A DNA stretch of 64,000 nucleotides. It comes from Gordionus sp. m RMFG-2023. Lineage: Eukaryota; Nematomorpha; Gordioida; Chordodea; Parachordodidae. Under the pieces are notes generated by a model. It made no database searches, had not been told where the DNA came from, and saw only the letters and a program-made list of their open reading frames with translations. Of this stretch, positions 10,801-25,800 are shown in pieces (the stretch's first letter is position 1; each line of letters starts with the position of its first letter). The stretch spans positions 25,893,561 through 25,957,560 of the forward strand of contig NC_088775.1 of assembly GCF_954871325.1 (NCBI RefSeq). The letters are read 5' to 3'. The position numbers and the translations under genes are program-made.

Positions 10801-13800
10801 ATTAAGAGTGTTTGATGTTTTCTCTTAAAATTTAAAATTAAAATTGTAAACATTTATTTAGTATCTATACCCTTACATGTTTTACAATGTTGCAAGTTGA
10901 GGTAATGCTAACTGAAATTTCCATATTTTTTGGTAGACATTGTCGTAAACGATACTTATTTTAATAGAAATGTCAATCAATTTTTATAAACATATATATA
11001 TATATTAGTTTTTAATTAATGAAATGTCAGTCATTTCTGAAAAATAAGTTGTTAATTTTTTGTGAAAAAGAAATCATTATTTTTTACTTGGTAATTTTTC
11101 CATGATATTTTTGTAATGATAAAAACTATGAAATTTAATAAAAAAGTGTTTCCTTATTTTATAATTCCGAATTTAACTCTTTAATTCAGTAGTGTTTCTT
11201 TTTGAGTTTATTTTTATATTAGAATTTAGTCTCTTTTTTTTTATATAATTAATATTAAGTATTTTTTAATCAAAACTTTCGTTTAATAAGATAATTGTTT
11301 TTGTCATTGGTGACCGAGACTACCAGGATTGTTTCGATTCCAGGGTTATTCGGTATTTCAAGGTAAAAGAAAATATTTTATTTTATATTTTGTATCTCGC
11401 CTCAGAACACAACGCAATCACCTTTTTGTGTAAATTTTTAGAAATTTAACACGGTCGTTTTAAAGTAATATAAATTTTTCATATAATGAGATGGGCTTTA
11501 TATTTAATTTTGATATTGAGCCTAGCGTATTTGATAAAATTTCGGAGTATCCGAGTATTACTTATCAAAGTTTGTATCAAATGGTTGATAAATTTGATGT
11601 AAATAATGCCGTAGTGACAATTTTATTGTTGGTCCTACTGTATGTGTTACATATTATGATAAAATTTTTGTTTGGAAAATGTACGCTGGTTGCGACCAAG
11701 GTATATGGTAATTGGAAATTAGACACTCCGGTGTCGGCTGATTGTTGGAAAAAGATTGCGGTCTTGGAAAGTAGTTTAAATGGAATTTTAAATGAAATCA
11801 AGAACGGCAGACCTGAAAAGGTGGAAACGATGAAAGATAATAACGATGACCGTTTGGATAGTGTGGAGAGATCTATAGTTATCCTCCAGGAATTGAAAGA
11901 ATTAAAAGAAGTGATTAAGATTATATATCAAGATATAAATACGTTGGTGATTACGAATAGTAATATTAATAAAGGCCAAATACGTGGGCCGACATGGACA
12001 AATGGAAAAAATATTTCCATTGAAAAAAATGGTTTTTCAGGTCATAAGAAAATTTTAGAAGATTTGAAATGTACCCGCTGTGGGTATGTGGGTCACAAGG
12101 TAGAGACCTGCGTAGTCAAAGAACAAAATTTTCGTGAAGGTTTTCCGTTAAGGAAACTGGCATTAGAAAATTCTAATGTTAGAAAAATTTCTGGTACTAA
12201 CACGAATAAATTTGATGTTTTACGACCGAATTATGGCAAATCCCGTGTGTGTTTTAAATGTAACAAACCGGGACATGTAGCCATAAACTGTATAAAAAAT
12301 TGACTATATGATTGCAAATGTAATCATATAGTAGGTAGGAGATCGGGATGGAAAAATGATAATAAAGTAAATAACCATGCTGAAATGAGATATAATTCTC
12401 GTAAAAGCCGGGTTTATAACCGAAATTTTTTTATTCATGATGATAAAAATAATAAAGATTCTAATGATTTTAAATGGGAGGAATATCCTAGGGGTATTGT
12501 TAAATATTCCGATGAAAGGAGTATTAATACGTTCAGATGGGAAAAATATCCCAGTTATTTGGCAAAAAGAAAAATGAATATGGTTACGGAACCACTAAAT
12601 TCCGAGTTGAATTTATGTTCAAATGAGAATTCTCATGAAACTGATGTTTCAAATGAGATTAATATTGATCAGTCAATTAAAACATATGATATTTTAATGA
12701 CTGAGAGATTAGTCGAACCTCGTCCTTGTCCAAGAGTTATCGTAAGAGTTGACTCGAGGGATATTGACATGTTGTTCGACACAGGGGCTAGCATTTCTAT
12801 AATGTCTCGAAGAAATTTTGTTAAGTATTGGCTTAAAGGTAAGCTTGAGAAAGAATCTATGTGTGTCAGACAATTCGATGGATCTGAGATAATCGTTTTG
12901 GGAAAAACTAAATTGGGCGTAATTCTTCATGATACCACATTTTTCCTAGATTTATGGGTAGTAAAGAAAGATGTGGAAACCATCATGGGGTGGGATTGGA
13001 TTGTTCAGTTAGGTCCTTTCAGTAATTATTGGAATATTTTTGCCCTACATAATGGTTCGGCCATAATTAACCCGAAGGACCAAAATATTGCTTATAACGC
13101 TCGAAAAAATATCCGTGAAATAGAAGGGAAGGATTTAACCATAAAACCAAATGATTCAACCCGTAATTCTGATAGGTATGTAAAGTCCACAGAATTAATG
13201 GTTGAAAACAACATTAGCATTGATAAAATCCCAGTGGTGGCTATTGGTATTCCTGAATTACATAAAATGAGTGAAAATATATCTCGTTTAATGAAGAAGT
13301 ATGAAATAATTTTCGAAGACAAATTAGGTTGTCTTAATGATAGTAGATATAAAATTAAGGGAAGGATGTGCACCTATTTTCCTAGCGTGTCGTCGAGTCC
13401 CTTTTGAATGGAAAAAGGAAATTGACGAAGAATTGGATCAATGGGTTAAAGATGGTATCATTGTTCCAGTGGAATATAGTGTATGGGCAACCCCGTTGGT
13501 ACCGGTTAAGAAATCAAATGGTAAATTGAGACTATGTGCTGATTTCAGAGTAACCGTTAATCGATGGGTAGTAGAGGTTAAATATCCTTTACCCAGAATT
13601 GAGGAAATTTTGGCCCAGTTGAAGGGAGCGAAATATTTTTCGAAGGTTGATTTTTCGTCAGCCTATTTACAATTACCTTTGAGGGAGGAGATTCGTAAAT
13701 TATTGACGATCACGACTCCCAAAGGGTTGTTCGCTTTTTGTAGATTACCATTTGGGTTGAGTGTGTCAGCGCCTATTTTTCAGCGCACCATGGCGTCCGT

Positions 13801-16800
13801 TTTCCAAGGACTAGAGGGTGTATTTTACTACATGGATGATGTGCTAATTACAGGGATAACGCCTGAGCAGCATAACCATCGTCTGGAGGAAGTTTTTAAA
13901 AGAATTCATGGTAAAGGCTTGAGAGCCAGCAAAGAGAAAAGCATTTTGGGTGTAATGGAGGTCGAATATTTAGGCCATCAAATAAATGGGATTGAGGTGA
14001 AGCCATTGCAAAAAAATTTGAAAAATATATTAAATTTGAAGCAGCCCAATAATAAGGCTGAAGTGCAGTCCTTTTTGGGTATGGTAAATTACTATCATCG
14101 TTTTATAGAGGATTTTGCGAAGGTAGCTGCCCCGTTATATGAGTTATTAAAAAAGGGTGTTCATTTCGATTGGAAAGTAGAGCAACAAGAAGCATTTGAA
14201 ATTTTAAAGGGAAAAATTGGGGAAGAGCCAATTTTAGTCTGTTTCAACAATGATTTAGAAATTATTTTAGCGGTTGATGCCTCCAACAAAGGTGTTGGAG
14301 GAACCTTATTACATGTAATTGATGGTGTGGAAAGACCCATCCTTTTTTTCCCGAGTTTTTAGGGATGTCGAAACGAGATATTCGGTGATTGAACAGGAGG
14401 CCTTGGCCGTGATTTTCGGTTTGACGAAATGCCGTGAATATTTGATTGGTAAAAAATTTGAAATTTTTACGACCACAAGCCATTAATCCACCTATTCCGA
14501 AAGGATAATAGGGAGTTAATGCTATCTCCCCGGTTACAACGTTGGTTGTTATTAGTGGGAAGTTTTAACTTGGAAGTTAGATATCGTCGGGGCAAAGAGA
14601 ATCATTTGCCGGATATTTTGTCCAGGTTGGGTTCTGACTGTGCAGACCCGGAAATAAATAGTAGTATAAGTGATAGAGAGAAGGCCTTAGTGCGTTCTCT
14701 GTCGTATATTTTAAAAGGAGCTACCAATTGGGAGGATTTGAAAGCCAATACTGTGAATGACAAAGTGCTAGGTCAGATAAAATTAAGTCTAACAGGAGAT
14801 AAACCTTGGAAAAACAAATATGATGCATATAAAAAAATACAGAAAGAATTATCAATTGTTGATGATTGTATTATGAGGGGAAACAGGGCCGTAATTCCTT
14901 ATAAATTACGGAGTAAAATTATGAAATTATTGCACGCCGGTCATCAAGGTCGAGACAAGATGAAGTCTTGGGCTCGAGAATATGTATGGTGGCCTGGTAT
15001 GGGCAAGGATATTGAACGGATTACCAGAAAATGCGTTCCTTGTAATGCCTGTGCTCCTATGCCCCGTAAAGAGGTAGGGCAAGTTTGGCCTAAATCAAGG
15101 AAGCCTTGGGAACGTATCCACATCGATTTCTTTGATCTTGATAAAAAGACATATTTTTTAGTGGTAGACTCATATTCTAAATGGATAGAATATGCATTAG
15201 TACATGGATACACCACAAAAATTGTTGTGAAAAAATTAAGAGAATTATATGCTCGGTTCGGTTTTCCGGACAAAATAGTGTCTGACGGGGGTCCCGCCTT
15301 TGTCAGTGAAGATTTTAAACAGTTTTGTGTTGAGTCACAGACAGAACACATTCTAGCTCCACCATATCATCCCAGCTCGAATGGACAAGCTGAGAGGATG
15401 GTAGCCATTGTTAAAAATTGGATCAAAAAGGCTGGAGCCCATAAAGAGGAGGCTTACATGTCTCAATTATATTACCTCAATTCTCGTAATCGAGAGGGAG
15501 TTACGCCTGTCGAGTTATTTTTAGGTAGGCGAACACGGGGTCCTTTGGATTTCTTAAAACCAAAGAAGAAGACTATTACCTCAATGGAAGTAAAATTAGG
15601 AGTACGGTTTGCCGTGGGACAAAAGGTTTGGGCCCGATTGTTTGACAATCGGGCAACCAAATGGGAAAAGGGTCGGGTCATATTGAACCGGGGTTCGAAA
15701 TTAAGTGAAATTTTGTTAATAACAGGGGTGACCGTGATTCGGCATCCCGATCATATGAGATTGGGATAAATAAGAAGCGTCTTAATTTTTTTTTTGGGGT
15801 TCATATGAGTTCGGTTTCCGAATATATTTAGTCGTATTGAAAATAGGTCAATATAGACGGATTGTTGGTCAATTTCAGTTAAAATCATAGTTCAATTTAG
15901 ACGAGTTTAATAAAATCGGGTTCTGAATATATTTGGTCATATTAAAAATAGGTCAATATAGACGGGTTTAATAAATTTGTCAACATGGTAAGGATATATA
16001 TATTTGGTCATATTAAAAATAGGTCAATATAGACGGATTGTTGGTCAATTTCAGTTAAAATCATAGTTCAATTTAGACGAGTTTAATAAAATCGGGTTCT
16101 GAATATATTTGGTCATATTAAAAATAGGTCAATATAGACGGGTTTAATAAATTTGTCAACATGGTAAGGATATATATATTTGGTCATATTAAAAATAGGT
16201 CAATATAGACGGGTTTAATAAATTTGGCAACATGGTAATGGTATGGAAAGTTTTCTTCAGTTTGGTTAGTTAAGGAATGTTCTTTGTCTGTTTTGTTAAA
16301 TGAAGATTTGTGTTAATGTTATCTTATATTAAATAAAGTTTTTTGTATATTGTCTGTTATTAAATGAATAGCAAGTTTTTTTTTTAATGTAATGAAAAGA
16401 TTGTGTAAATGTCATCTGGTATTAAATAAAGTTTTGTTTTCAATGTAATGAAAACATGTTTTTATCTTTTATTAGATTAATAGAAAGTTTTGTTTTAAAG
16501 AATATTCAAATAGCCAGTGATTTTAAATGTGTTTCTTCCAGTTTTATGGTATCAAAATTTTTCCTTACTTATTTTAAAAGTAGTAATGAATTATATTAAC
16601 TTTGGGGGATGCGCGTGATTGATTTAGAGTGTTATGTTATTTGTTTCACTTGGCGATCACACCAAGGGATATTGTGATAATATTATTGAGAAAATTGAAG
16701 CACATGGGAGAAATATGTTTTATTTTTGTTATAATGTATGCACCGCAAATAGTATACATTAATACATCAGTCCATAATTTTTTTTTGTAAAATATATTAT

Positions 16801-19800
16801 AAGTTTTTTTTTTAAAATATTATAATAAATTTTTTCAAAAAGTATTATAATAACTTTGTTCATACAAATACCCACTAGATCTTTATTCATAAAAATTTTG
16901 GTTAAAATTTTTAAGTAAAATTTTTATCAAACCAATGCTCATGACTTATCGTTTACTCCACCATTCCACCTTCCAGAGCAATTACTACCACCCGATTACA
17001 ATGTATAACGTCAGTGTAGATAAATAGAGATCCAATCCCTTTACGATATGCCACGTCATTCAGGGAGCTACATTCCTCTACGTTGCCACTTTTTACATCT
17101 TGCCAGAAACAGGCTTTTTGAAACATTCGTCTTATAATAATAACGTCTTCGTTATCCCAAAACTCCACAAAGGAATACCACCGTGCCACCAATGATGAAT
17201 TTAGGCAATGAACATTCTTTATTACGAATGAATATCGCAGACAAAGAAAGATCGAAGTGGAAAACGAAGCAGATGATTTGACAAAGATTTTATTATCACC
17301 GACAAAACAAAATAATGTTGATGAAATATCTATTGTCCCTTTCGAGTGTGGTGTTTACCATAGTTATATTCACTATCACAAATGATCATTCACATTGAAA
17401 TTAGCTATTTTTTTTGAAATATTTAAGGTAATCATGATATTATTAAATTAACCAAATAAAATCGAAGGACTTTATAAAATTTTATAAATCTGTTATAGCG
17501 ATTTAGTTGATCATGCAACACCGTTATATATCGTCCATGTTTGTTCCAAAGTATATATACCGTGACATTTTTTTTAAAATATATATATATTGTTGTTTAT
17601 TTGTGTGTTTATAGGCGTGCCACAGCCTATAAAGGGATGGCAGACATGGCAAACATTTTACTAACAGAGATTTGTTTTCTTTATTTTAAGATATTATTTT
17701 AAAATATGGTCTATAAATTGGCCATGGAATGTCGTCATTTTCGTCATCAATATTAATCTTAAAAATTAATACAATAATTAATATAATAGAATAAAATAAA
17801 ATACCATTTCCATTGCAATTAAAAATGGCAAATTCCTTGAGATGGATTGTTATATCAGAATTTGCTTGTTATTGATAACTCGGACATAATATTTAATTAA
17901 TATTTATATATTCTTTTTTATATATAAGTTTTAATATTTTACATATATATATAATTTTTTAATATATATATTAATATTAATTTATATGCTCATATGAAAT
18001 AAAATAAATTTTACACTCAAGTATTTTTATTTATAATATAAAAAAGCGTTAAATAAAAGTATATCCAAATGTATCTTAAAAAGTATCTAAAAACAGATAC
18101 AGATACCTCTAAAATAATATCTAGATACAGATACTTTAATCAAAAATCTATCTAGATACAGATACCACATTTTTATATCTAGATACTTTAACAACTCTGC
18201 GAGTTTTACATGAATTAATGTTGGGTTATCCTAATATTTCTCGTTCAATAAATTTTCTAGTTTTGTTAGTTATTAATATATTCATGTTTAAAAAAAACCA
18301 CTTTGATTCTAAATTTTAGTCTCATCGATATATAATAGGGATAACTTTTCGTCCATCTCACCCAGTGCCCTCCCTTCTAAATCCCCCCAATGACGTAAGA
18401 TTAATAACGCGAGCAACTATTTCGTTCGTGAGACTACCCCTTCATCCAAACGACACGACTGCATTGATCGGTCTAACCTCGTATTAAAAATCTCTAGATT
18501 TCGTTAATATAAAAGGCAACTAGTTAGCGCGAATTCGCGGCGAATTATATAAAATCTACTTTTTTATTCTCCGCGAATTCTCGCTAACTGTGTATTAAGA
18601 GTAAGGTGGTAATATTAAAGGAAATAAATTAAAATAATGATTTTTTTATGAAAATGTTAATTAGAAATATATTCGCTATTGCTTAATGAATTGAAATTAC
18701 TATGCGCAACATAAATGCTACTAAAATAACCCTTTTTAATCTAACAAAAAATCGAATAAATACATACACGATAATTTTAAAAATAAAATTATTAAAATTT
18801 AATTCATATCAGAGACCTTCGGGTCTTATTTTATTATACCTTTCCAAAATTTATCTGTTTTTATAAAAATTTGGTTTTTTAAAAATATTTTTTTTGTTAC
18901 ATTAATGTCAATGTCCTTAAAGGGATTAATGGATAAAATAAGAGACAATCGAATGAATGTGTAAAAAACAATTTTAAAAAAAAGCAAGCTTAAATATCAT
19001 TTTAACAAATTGAATCAAATTATAAAATAATTGTGAGAACAAAAAATTTGCAATAAAATATTTGTAGATTAATAAAAAAAAGGATAATTTTTTAAAAAAC
19101 GATTTTCTCGTCCCTAGTTTTACATGATCTATATCAACAATTTTGCCTTTAATAAATTAAATTAAATAAAAATTCCTCTAGTTCCGTTTTATAATTTATC
19201 CTTAGGCTCGACCCGGGTATTAAGTTTTAAAAAAAAATTTAAGCACGCCTTGGATTTTAAAATCGTCCATTTATTGAACCGAAGTCTGGGCCGACAAGGC
19301 TACGGTTTTTTTATAAATGTATTATAAATATAAGAAAGGGGGATGTTAGTCCAAATCTATTAATAAATTCATCTATAAATGTTTTCTTTATTTTTATTAA
19401 ATTTTTCATTAGTTAATCCTGGAACACGTTATGTATGCGGAAGAACTAATTTTACTATACCACCTTTCGACCGGGCATGAGGTTGAGTTGAAAGGAAATA
19501 GTAATTTAGTATTTAATACAAAAATTTGATATCGAGTTAGAAAACTAGATAAGTTTAAAAAAAGTAAAATAAAGGAAATCCAATGAATTATTGTAATGGC
19601 GGATAACTTTCAGTCAAAATACCCCTTTAAAGGTAATAAGGCTCCTATTACATCACCCTTTCCTCCCGTTATAAAGGGCACTGGCTCTAGTGTTGTTAAA
19701 CGGCTCATTTTGATCCGCTTTTTTAAAACGGCTAACTCAATATTTTAGCCAGAAAAATATAGCATAAGCCTCGAGATTTCAATAATATATGTCTAGATCT

Positions 19801-22800
19801 TTGTTCCTTCTATGAGCAAAATCTTCAGGCTTTCGTAATATTTTTCTGGATGAAATATTGGGTTAGCCGCTTTTAAAAATCGACTCAAAACGAGCCGTTT
19901 AACAACACTACTGGGCTCATCAGTAGCTGTACCATTTAGGCCAAGTAAATGAACCCTCGCCATTTTACTTGGGATGCTTTTTTATTTCTTTTATTTATTC
20001 CAAGATATTTGGAAGCCATCAGAGCGATCAAAAAAGATGGAACGACACTTTTGAGGACTATTCACGTGATCTATGTACCAGGTTCGGATACTGTCTTATT
20101 CATTAGAATTTTTTAAAAATATTAATAACTATAATTCCTCTATTTTATATTGATATTCTAGGTATAAATAGTTTTCATCGAATTTTATCATAATTTATAA
20201 ATAGAAAAGAAAAAACAATAAATATTAAATTTTATTGGGAAGTGTTAGATATTTTTCTTTAAATACATTCCATAAAACACCTATTCGATATAGCATATAT
20301 ACCTAAATTAATTTATATAATGCTTATTTATAATATCATGTATAATACAACTTAATTGTATCTGTATTATAAATTCATTACTTTTTTCTTATTTGAAGAA
20401 TATTGTTAGGATTATGTAGCATTATTACTTTTTAGTACAACCTTAAATGGTGTTAGGTACTCGATTATGATTAATTTAAAGAGAGACTACTATTCGTATT
20501 CTTCACTAGAATTCTATTTTATATGGGAAAAGTTAGTGTTGTTAAATTGCTTGGTTGGGTCGAATTAGCATGATTTTTGGTCAAAAAAAATGAGCCAAAC
20601 CCAATCAAATGAGTCGATCTGGTCGACCAAATCTATATACCTGAGCACAAGTATCAACCTGAGCATCGACCCTAAACCAATTTAATATAATATTTTGTAT
20701 TTTTTGCTCAGCACGAGGACGAGTAGTTTAAAATTACCTTAAATTAAAAAATAATTACTTTCGTTTTTTTGGGGGGAATAGATAAAACGAATGCGCGATA
20801 GCCCCATTTTTTTTGGTAAAACCCTTAATTTTTATTGTGAACTCGAGTCATTTAATTCAGCATTAAAATCAAATAAAAATATTTAAATAATTTAGATTTA
20901 GAATCCTACCAATCATTTTGCTTAGCCTATATGTACAAATATTGTTTATTTTGTTTTTATTTTACCTTGTAAAAATATTGGAAGCAAATATAGATGTCAA
21001 AATATGCAAATCGGGCTAACTCAATATTTTAGCCAGAAAAATATTACCTAAACCTCGAGATTTCGCGGATATATGTCCAAACCTTTACGCTATCTACGAG
21101 ATCTTCAGGCTTGCATAATATTTTTATGGTTAAAATATTTAGTTAGCCGTTTAACAATACTCAATAAATTATCAAATAATTGTATATTTTATATAAAACA
21201 CATTAAAAAAAAATTTTTTTAATATGGCCGGGCCTAAGATTGTTAAACCCGGGCCGGGCCTTAATATTTTTTATAAAAATTTTTACATTATGAGTTAATG
21301 GTTATAAGATTATATTATATTATAGTTATGATTAATATAATATTGGGTGATGGTTAACACTACCTAACAACCCACAGATCGATCTAATTATTAATTTCCT
21401 GCAAATTTATTCAAAGTATTAATATATTTTTTTATAATTCATATCTAAATTTTTACAACATATTTTACCAAAACAATCAAGTAAAGGAATATCTTAAATA
21501 AGCCCCAATATTCAAGTATTATTAATATATTTTTTTATAATTCATATCTAATTTTTTAGAATATATTTTACCAAAACAATCAAATAAAGGAATATCACTT
21601 CTTAAAGTTTGTAATATCTTTCAAAGCGAAAAGGAGAAATAAAATTGATTTTACTTAATATAAAGCATTTTTTAATTGAAAATTTTGTTTACACAAGTAT
21701 CATTTTATTTCTCTTTTTCTCTGTCCCAAATTCAAGCAATTACGTATGTAGTCAGGGACAGATCGCAAAATGACGGAAAACTATATAAAAGATTATATTA
21801 AATTACAAGAGGCTCAGGAAGTAAATGAAATACCATCTACCAGTCAAATTACGACTGTTGTTAAACAAACTGAATCGTTTTATGACAAATGGGGCCATGG
21901 TAATTCTGGTAATATGTCAATACCCGATGATGAATATTATAATTACATAAATAATAGATAAAACATTTAAGGTGGATAATTTGTTAGAGTGGTGGGCGGC
22001 TCATCAAAGCGAATTTCCAATTTTAGCAAAATTGGCAATTCCTGCTTTAAGTGCAAGCTGTGAGCGGAATTTTTCCACTACTGGGAGAATTCTTGAAGAA
22101 AGAAGAAGTAATCTTCAACCTGAAAAGGTAGATATGCTTCTCTTTCTTCATGATAATTTGTGAATTTTTAATATCTTTCTTGAGTATAGGGTTTCGTCAA
22201 TCATGCTGGTTTTTTACTTTGCAAACTGTCAAATATTTATTGCATTTATTATATTTACCTTGAGTCATGAAAGTTTTTAATCTAACATTTTTCATTATTT
22301 TTTTTTACAATATTATATAATACAATTATCTTCTTTTGTTAAAAATTTATATTATAAAATAAATTATATTAATATTGTGCAATTAGATTATATTTTCAAA
22401 ATACTATTTATTATACATGCATTTTTTTAAATAGCTATTTATTTTTATTTTATAAATTAAATAGTAAATTAAATACAATATATTATATTCTCAAAATATT
22501 TTCCATTTTTATAAATTAAATATTAGTTTTATTTTTTTTAAATGTAATATAAAATATAGTATATGACAAATATTATTACCATTTTTATGAATATTAGTTT
22601 TATTTTTATAAATGCAATATAAAATATAATATATGCTCAAAATATCCATTTTTATAAATAACAGTTTTATAATTTTTATAAATTCAATATAATATTCTCA
22701 AAATATTAGCTTTTTACATGTATTTTTTAAATAATAATCGATAATACTCCCTGAAATATGGTAAAATACCTCATAGGTGAATTTTTGTATATACCAGGTC

Positions 22801-25800
22801 GAATATAATTTTAAAAAATTCCGAGGGCCTTAAATTTTTAAATCCGGGCCGAGCCGGGCCTAAAAAATTTAAAACCGGGCCGGGCCTAAAAAAATTAAAA
22901 CCGGGCAGGGCCCTGCATATGATACCTCTGCAGGTCTCTGATAATAATAATAATCCTCTTTTTTTTAACATTTTATTACGCATAACAAAATTATAATAAA
23001 CAAATTTTTAAAAATACATAATTTAATAATCACATCATTATAATAAACAAATTTCAAAAATAAATAAATTAACAATTAAATCTACGACAATGATTTTTTA
23101 TAATTAATTAAACTAACATTTAAAATTGTCACAGTAATAAATTTGGCAAAACTAATGACCAAATACCACAGTAAAAAGATGAATTAATATAATTATTTAA
23201 CATTACTTTAATAATAGAAAATAAAAAAATAACTATAAAAAAAATATTCTTTGATAATATTTAAAAGCTTGATCATGAAATTAAAATATAAGCAATTAAA
23301 TTATACTATAGTATAGGGCTGGGAACCAACGTTAAAAACCCAAGATTAACAAAATATTGGTATTGGTTCAAAATATTATATTGGGTTTAAACAATATTTT
23401 CTATTTCTTGTTTTAGTATTGCTATTGGTTTGACTTCAAATTGTTAATAAATTTAAATTATAAAATAGTGATTTTAAAAAATTTTGTTTAAATAGATATG
23501 TATTTTTAAATAATTATTTATATGGAACAAAACCATGAAGCAATATTGTGATAACTGAACCTAGATATTTTTCCTGATTCCATTTTAAATGATAAATCTG
23601 AATTCTGAAAAAGATACGAAATTAATAAAGCATCTTTGGCAATCATAATTTCAATTTTTAATGTTATCCTTGACAATAAGTTTGGTGAGGGATTAAAAAA
23701 TTCAATTAAATTTTTAAAAGATTTATCTACAATTATTAAAAAGTTAAGTTGTTTTTAATAAAAAATTCGGAATTAATAATATTTTAATTAAAAAATTATA
23801 GACCGTACATTCCTCAAAAATGGAAGGATTAATGAACATTTGAATAGTAATGAAAAATTGAAGCCAATCAACGCACACTAATTGAGATGCAGAATCCATC
23901 TACATCAAATATAAAAATAGCACAATCAGCTGTTGATGGATTAGTTTTTAATTTTGAAATCGAAGAATTACAACCATTTTCAATTGTAGAAAGTACTGCA
24001 TTTATTAATATTATCAAAAAATTGCAGCCAACTGAAAATGTGATGTCTAGACTTACCCTCGTATTAAGCATATGACACATGGCAAAGAAATTAGTGCATT
24101 TATTATGTATCCCAAAAATTGTCCGTACAACTGAAGATTCTTGGTCAGCTTATCATCGGTATATAAAATATATATTTTATAGATTGATAATATTGTCTTT
24201 TTAAAAAGTTCTTATTTAGGGATGACGGTACACTGGCTACACTCACTCTTGTGAGGGTTTCAGCCTGCTTAGCTAAAAGTTAAACCAAAAACACATTTGA
24301 TTATCTAGCAAAAATAATCTTTGAAATTTTTACCACATATAAGATACAAAATAAAGTGACCAAATGCACCGACTATGTTAGAAATTATATAAAAGCTTTC
24401 AAGTAGAAAAAATTTTAACATATTTATTAAAAAATTATTAAAGTATATGAACAAGGAGAGGAATCGGATAATGAAATAGTTCCTCTGCCATTATTTGATC
24501 TATTTAAAAATCAAAATACTAATGATAGTATTACATACTTACCTACGCATAATTCCTGTTCAGCGCACACTTTAAATCTCATTGCAAGTGTTGACATTGA
24601 AAAGGCAGGTAACGATCTCAATTTTAAAACCATTTCAATAATTACATCTTCTAAGTGTAAGCTATTGTGTAATAAACATGGGCAATTTTCAAACTATGCA
24701 GCCATTTTTAAGGAAAACATGGGACTATATCTGATTAAACCGGTTATAACAACATGGTACTCTTTTTATAACTCCGTGAAATTAATAGATATTCTTATTA
24801 AAAAGAATTGTCAATAATTTGTCAAATCTTGTGATAAATCTGAATTACAGAGATTTTTAGATAACGACAAGTCGTTCATAGATGAATATTGTATGGTTTA
24901 GTGTTAATTAAGCAATATGATATATATGATTTTATAGGTTATGGAACCGATTGCTATGGCTCTTTCAATTTTAGAGAGCAAAGAAAAAATGCATTTAGGA
25001 TATTTCACTCCCTCGATAATTATAATAATATTAAAACTTTAAAAAATGGCTTTAAATAATTTCAAGTTTCGTAAGCCCCTTATTAATTCAATAATGGGCG
25101 TAGATAAAAAACAGTTCAAATATTGCTTACAATTTATATTTTGATTATCTTTTATTTTCAATTGATTCAAACACATCTATAAAGTTGAATATATACTATC
25201 AACAATGATTCAAACACATCTATAAATTTGAATATATACTATCAACAATAATTCACTCGCTATTTAAATTGGATTGGCCCTGGAACAAATTAGAGGTCAA
25301 CAAAGAAAGAATGCTAGAACATATTTCCAGTTTGAGAAAAGATCTTGATAAAGAAATAGCAGACGTAATTCCTTTATCCAACACGCATACCAGAATATTT
25401 TCTAAAATTTGATGAGGAAATAAATGAAGATATTTGTAAAGATGATCTATTAAGCTTTTTTCAAAATAAAGATAATGCTTTAAATATTTTTAATAAATTC
25501 CCCAAATTAAAATTTTTATTTATTAAATATAATACAACTCTCCCATCCTCTGCGCCAATTGAACGTATGTTTAGCATGGCGAAAGCTGCGCTGAGCACTA
25601 AGCGCTCTTGTTTGTCTGATCAAAATTTTAAAAATTAATTGTTGCTAAAAATAAATAAAAAATTGTTACAAAAAGATGTTATCTTATATATAATGTCTTA
25701 TTTTTGTATAACTTTATTTATATTATATATTGTAGGAAAAAAATAAATATTTTTTTTATAAAAAGATCTTATCTTATTATATATTATTTTTGCATAGTTT

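Larger units (their letters stand above)
11300..16620 (+). mobile_element. Ty3/Gypsy-type LTR retrotransposon (fossil, fairly young, nested in a hAT element)
   Basis: Parts in order: a primer-binding-site-like tggtgaccgagac near 11311; a Gag-position ORF (about 11491-12303); an aspartic protease (DTGAS, about 12780); reverse transcriptase (LPFGLS, then YMDD, about 13440-13990); RNase H (about 14260-14620); and an integrase with an HHCC zinc-binding start (about 14940-15060), the DDE core (about 15120-15440) and a C-terminal tail to about 15770. After it come a tandem repeat and a T/G-rich tail. Long open frames and clear motifs suggest a fairly recent insertion, but the copy is broken, in about two or three places. 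I could not match a pair of LTRs by eye, so both outer limits are uncertain. The host hAT element resumes on both sides. Confidence 0.85.
9477..18199 (-). mobile_element. hAT element with perfect 8-bp target duplication, interrupted by a Gypsy-type element
   Basis: The ends are cagagttgttaaaag on the left and ctttaacaactctg on the right. The flanking duplication cgagtttt is perfect (9469-9476 and 18200-18207). Both subterminal zones carry repeated tctagatacagatac words (9505-9620 and 18060-18185). The transposase reads on minus. A BED-finger-like start (WPIYRPYF, then VKCLPC) is near 17600-17760, decayed core pieces lie at about 10100-10920, and the C-terminal dimerisation block is at 9827-10081 (IKYNTTIPSSAPLER). 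The same block occurs in the element at 25.5 kb. The element is larger than usual because a retrotransposon sits inside it. It lies wholly in one ACY1 intron. The transposase is broken. Confidence 0.88.

Noticed and set aside
10850-16800. A matching LTR pair for the large Gypsy element
   Set aside because: I compared 10.85-11.31 kb with 15.77-16.80 kb by eye and found no convincing long match, so no LTR coordinates are given.
23868-24080. Overlapping 62- and 70-residue open frames on opposite strands
   Set aside because: The region lies in a hAT relic whose decayed transposase reads on plus. The minus frame is a shadow, and the plus frame has no start or stop context of its own.
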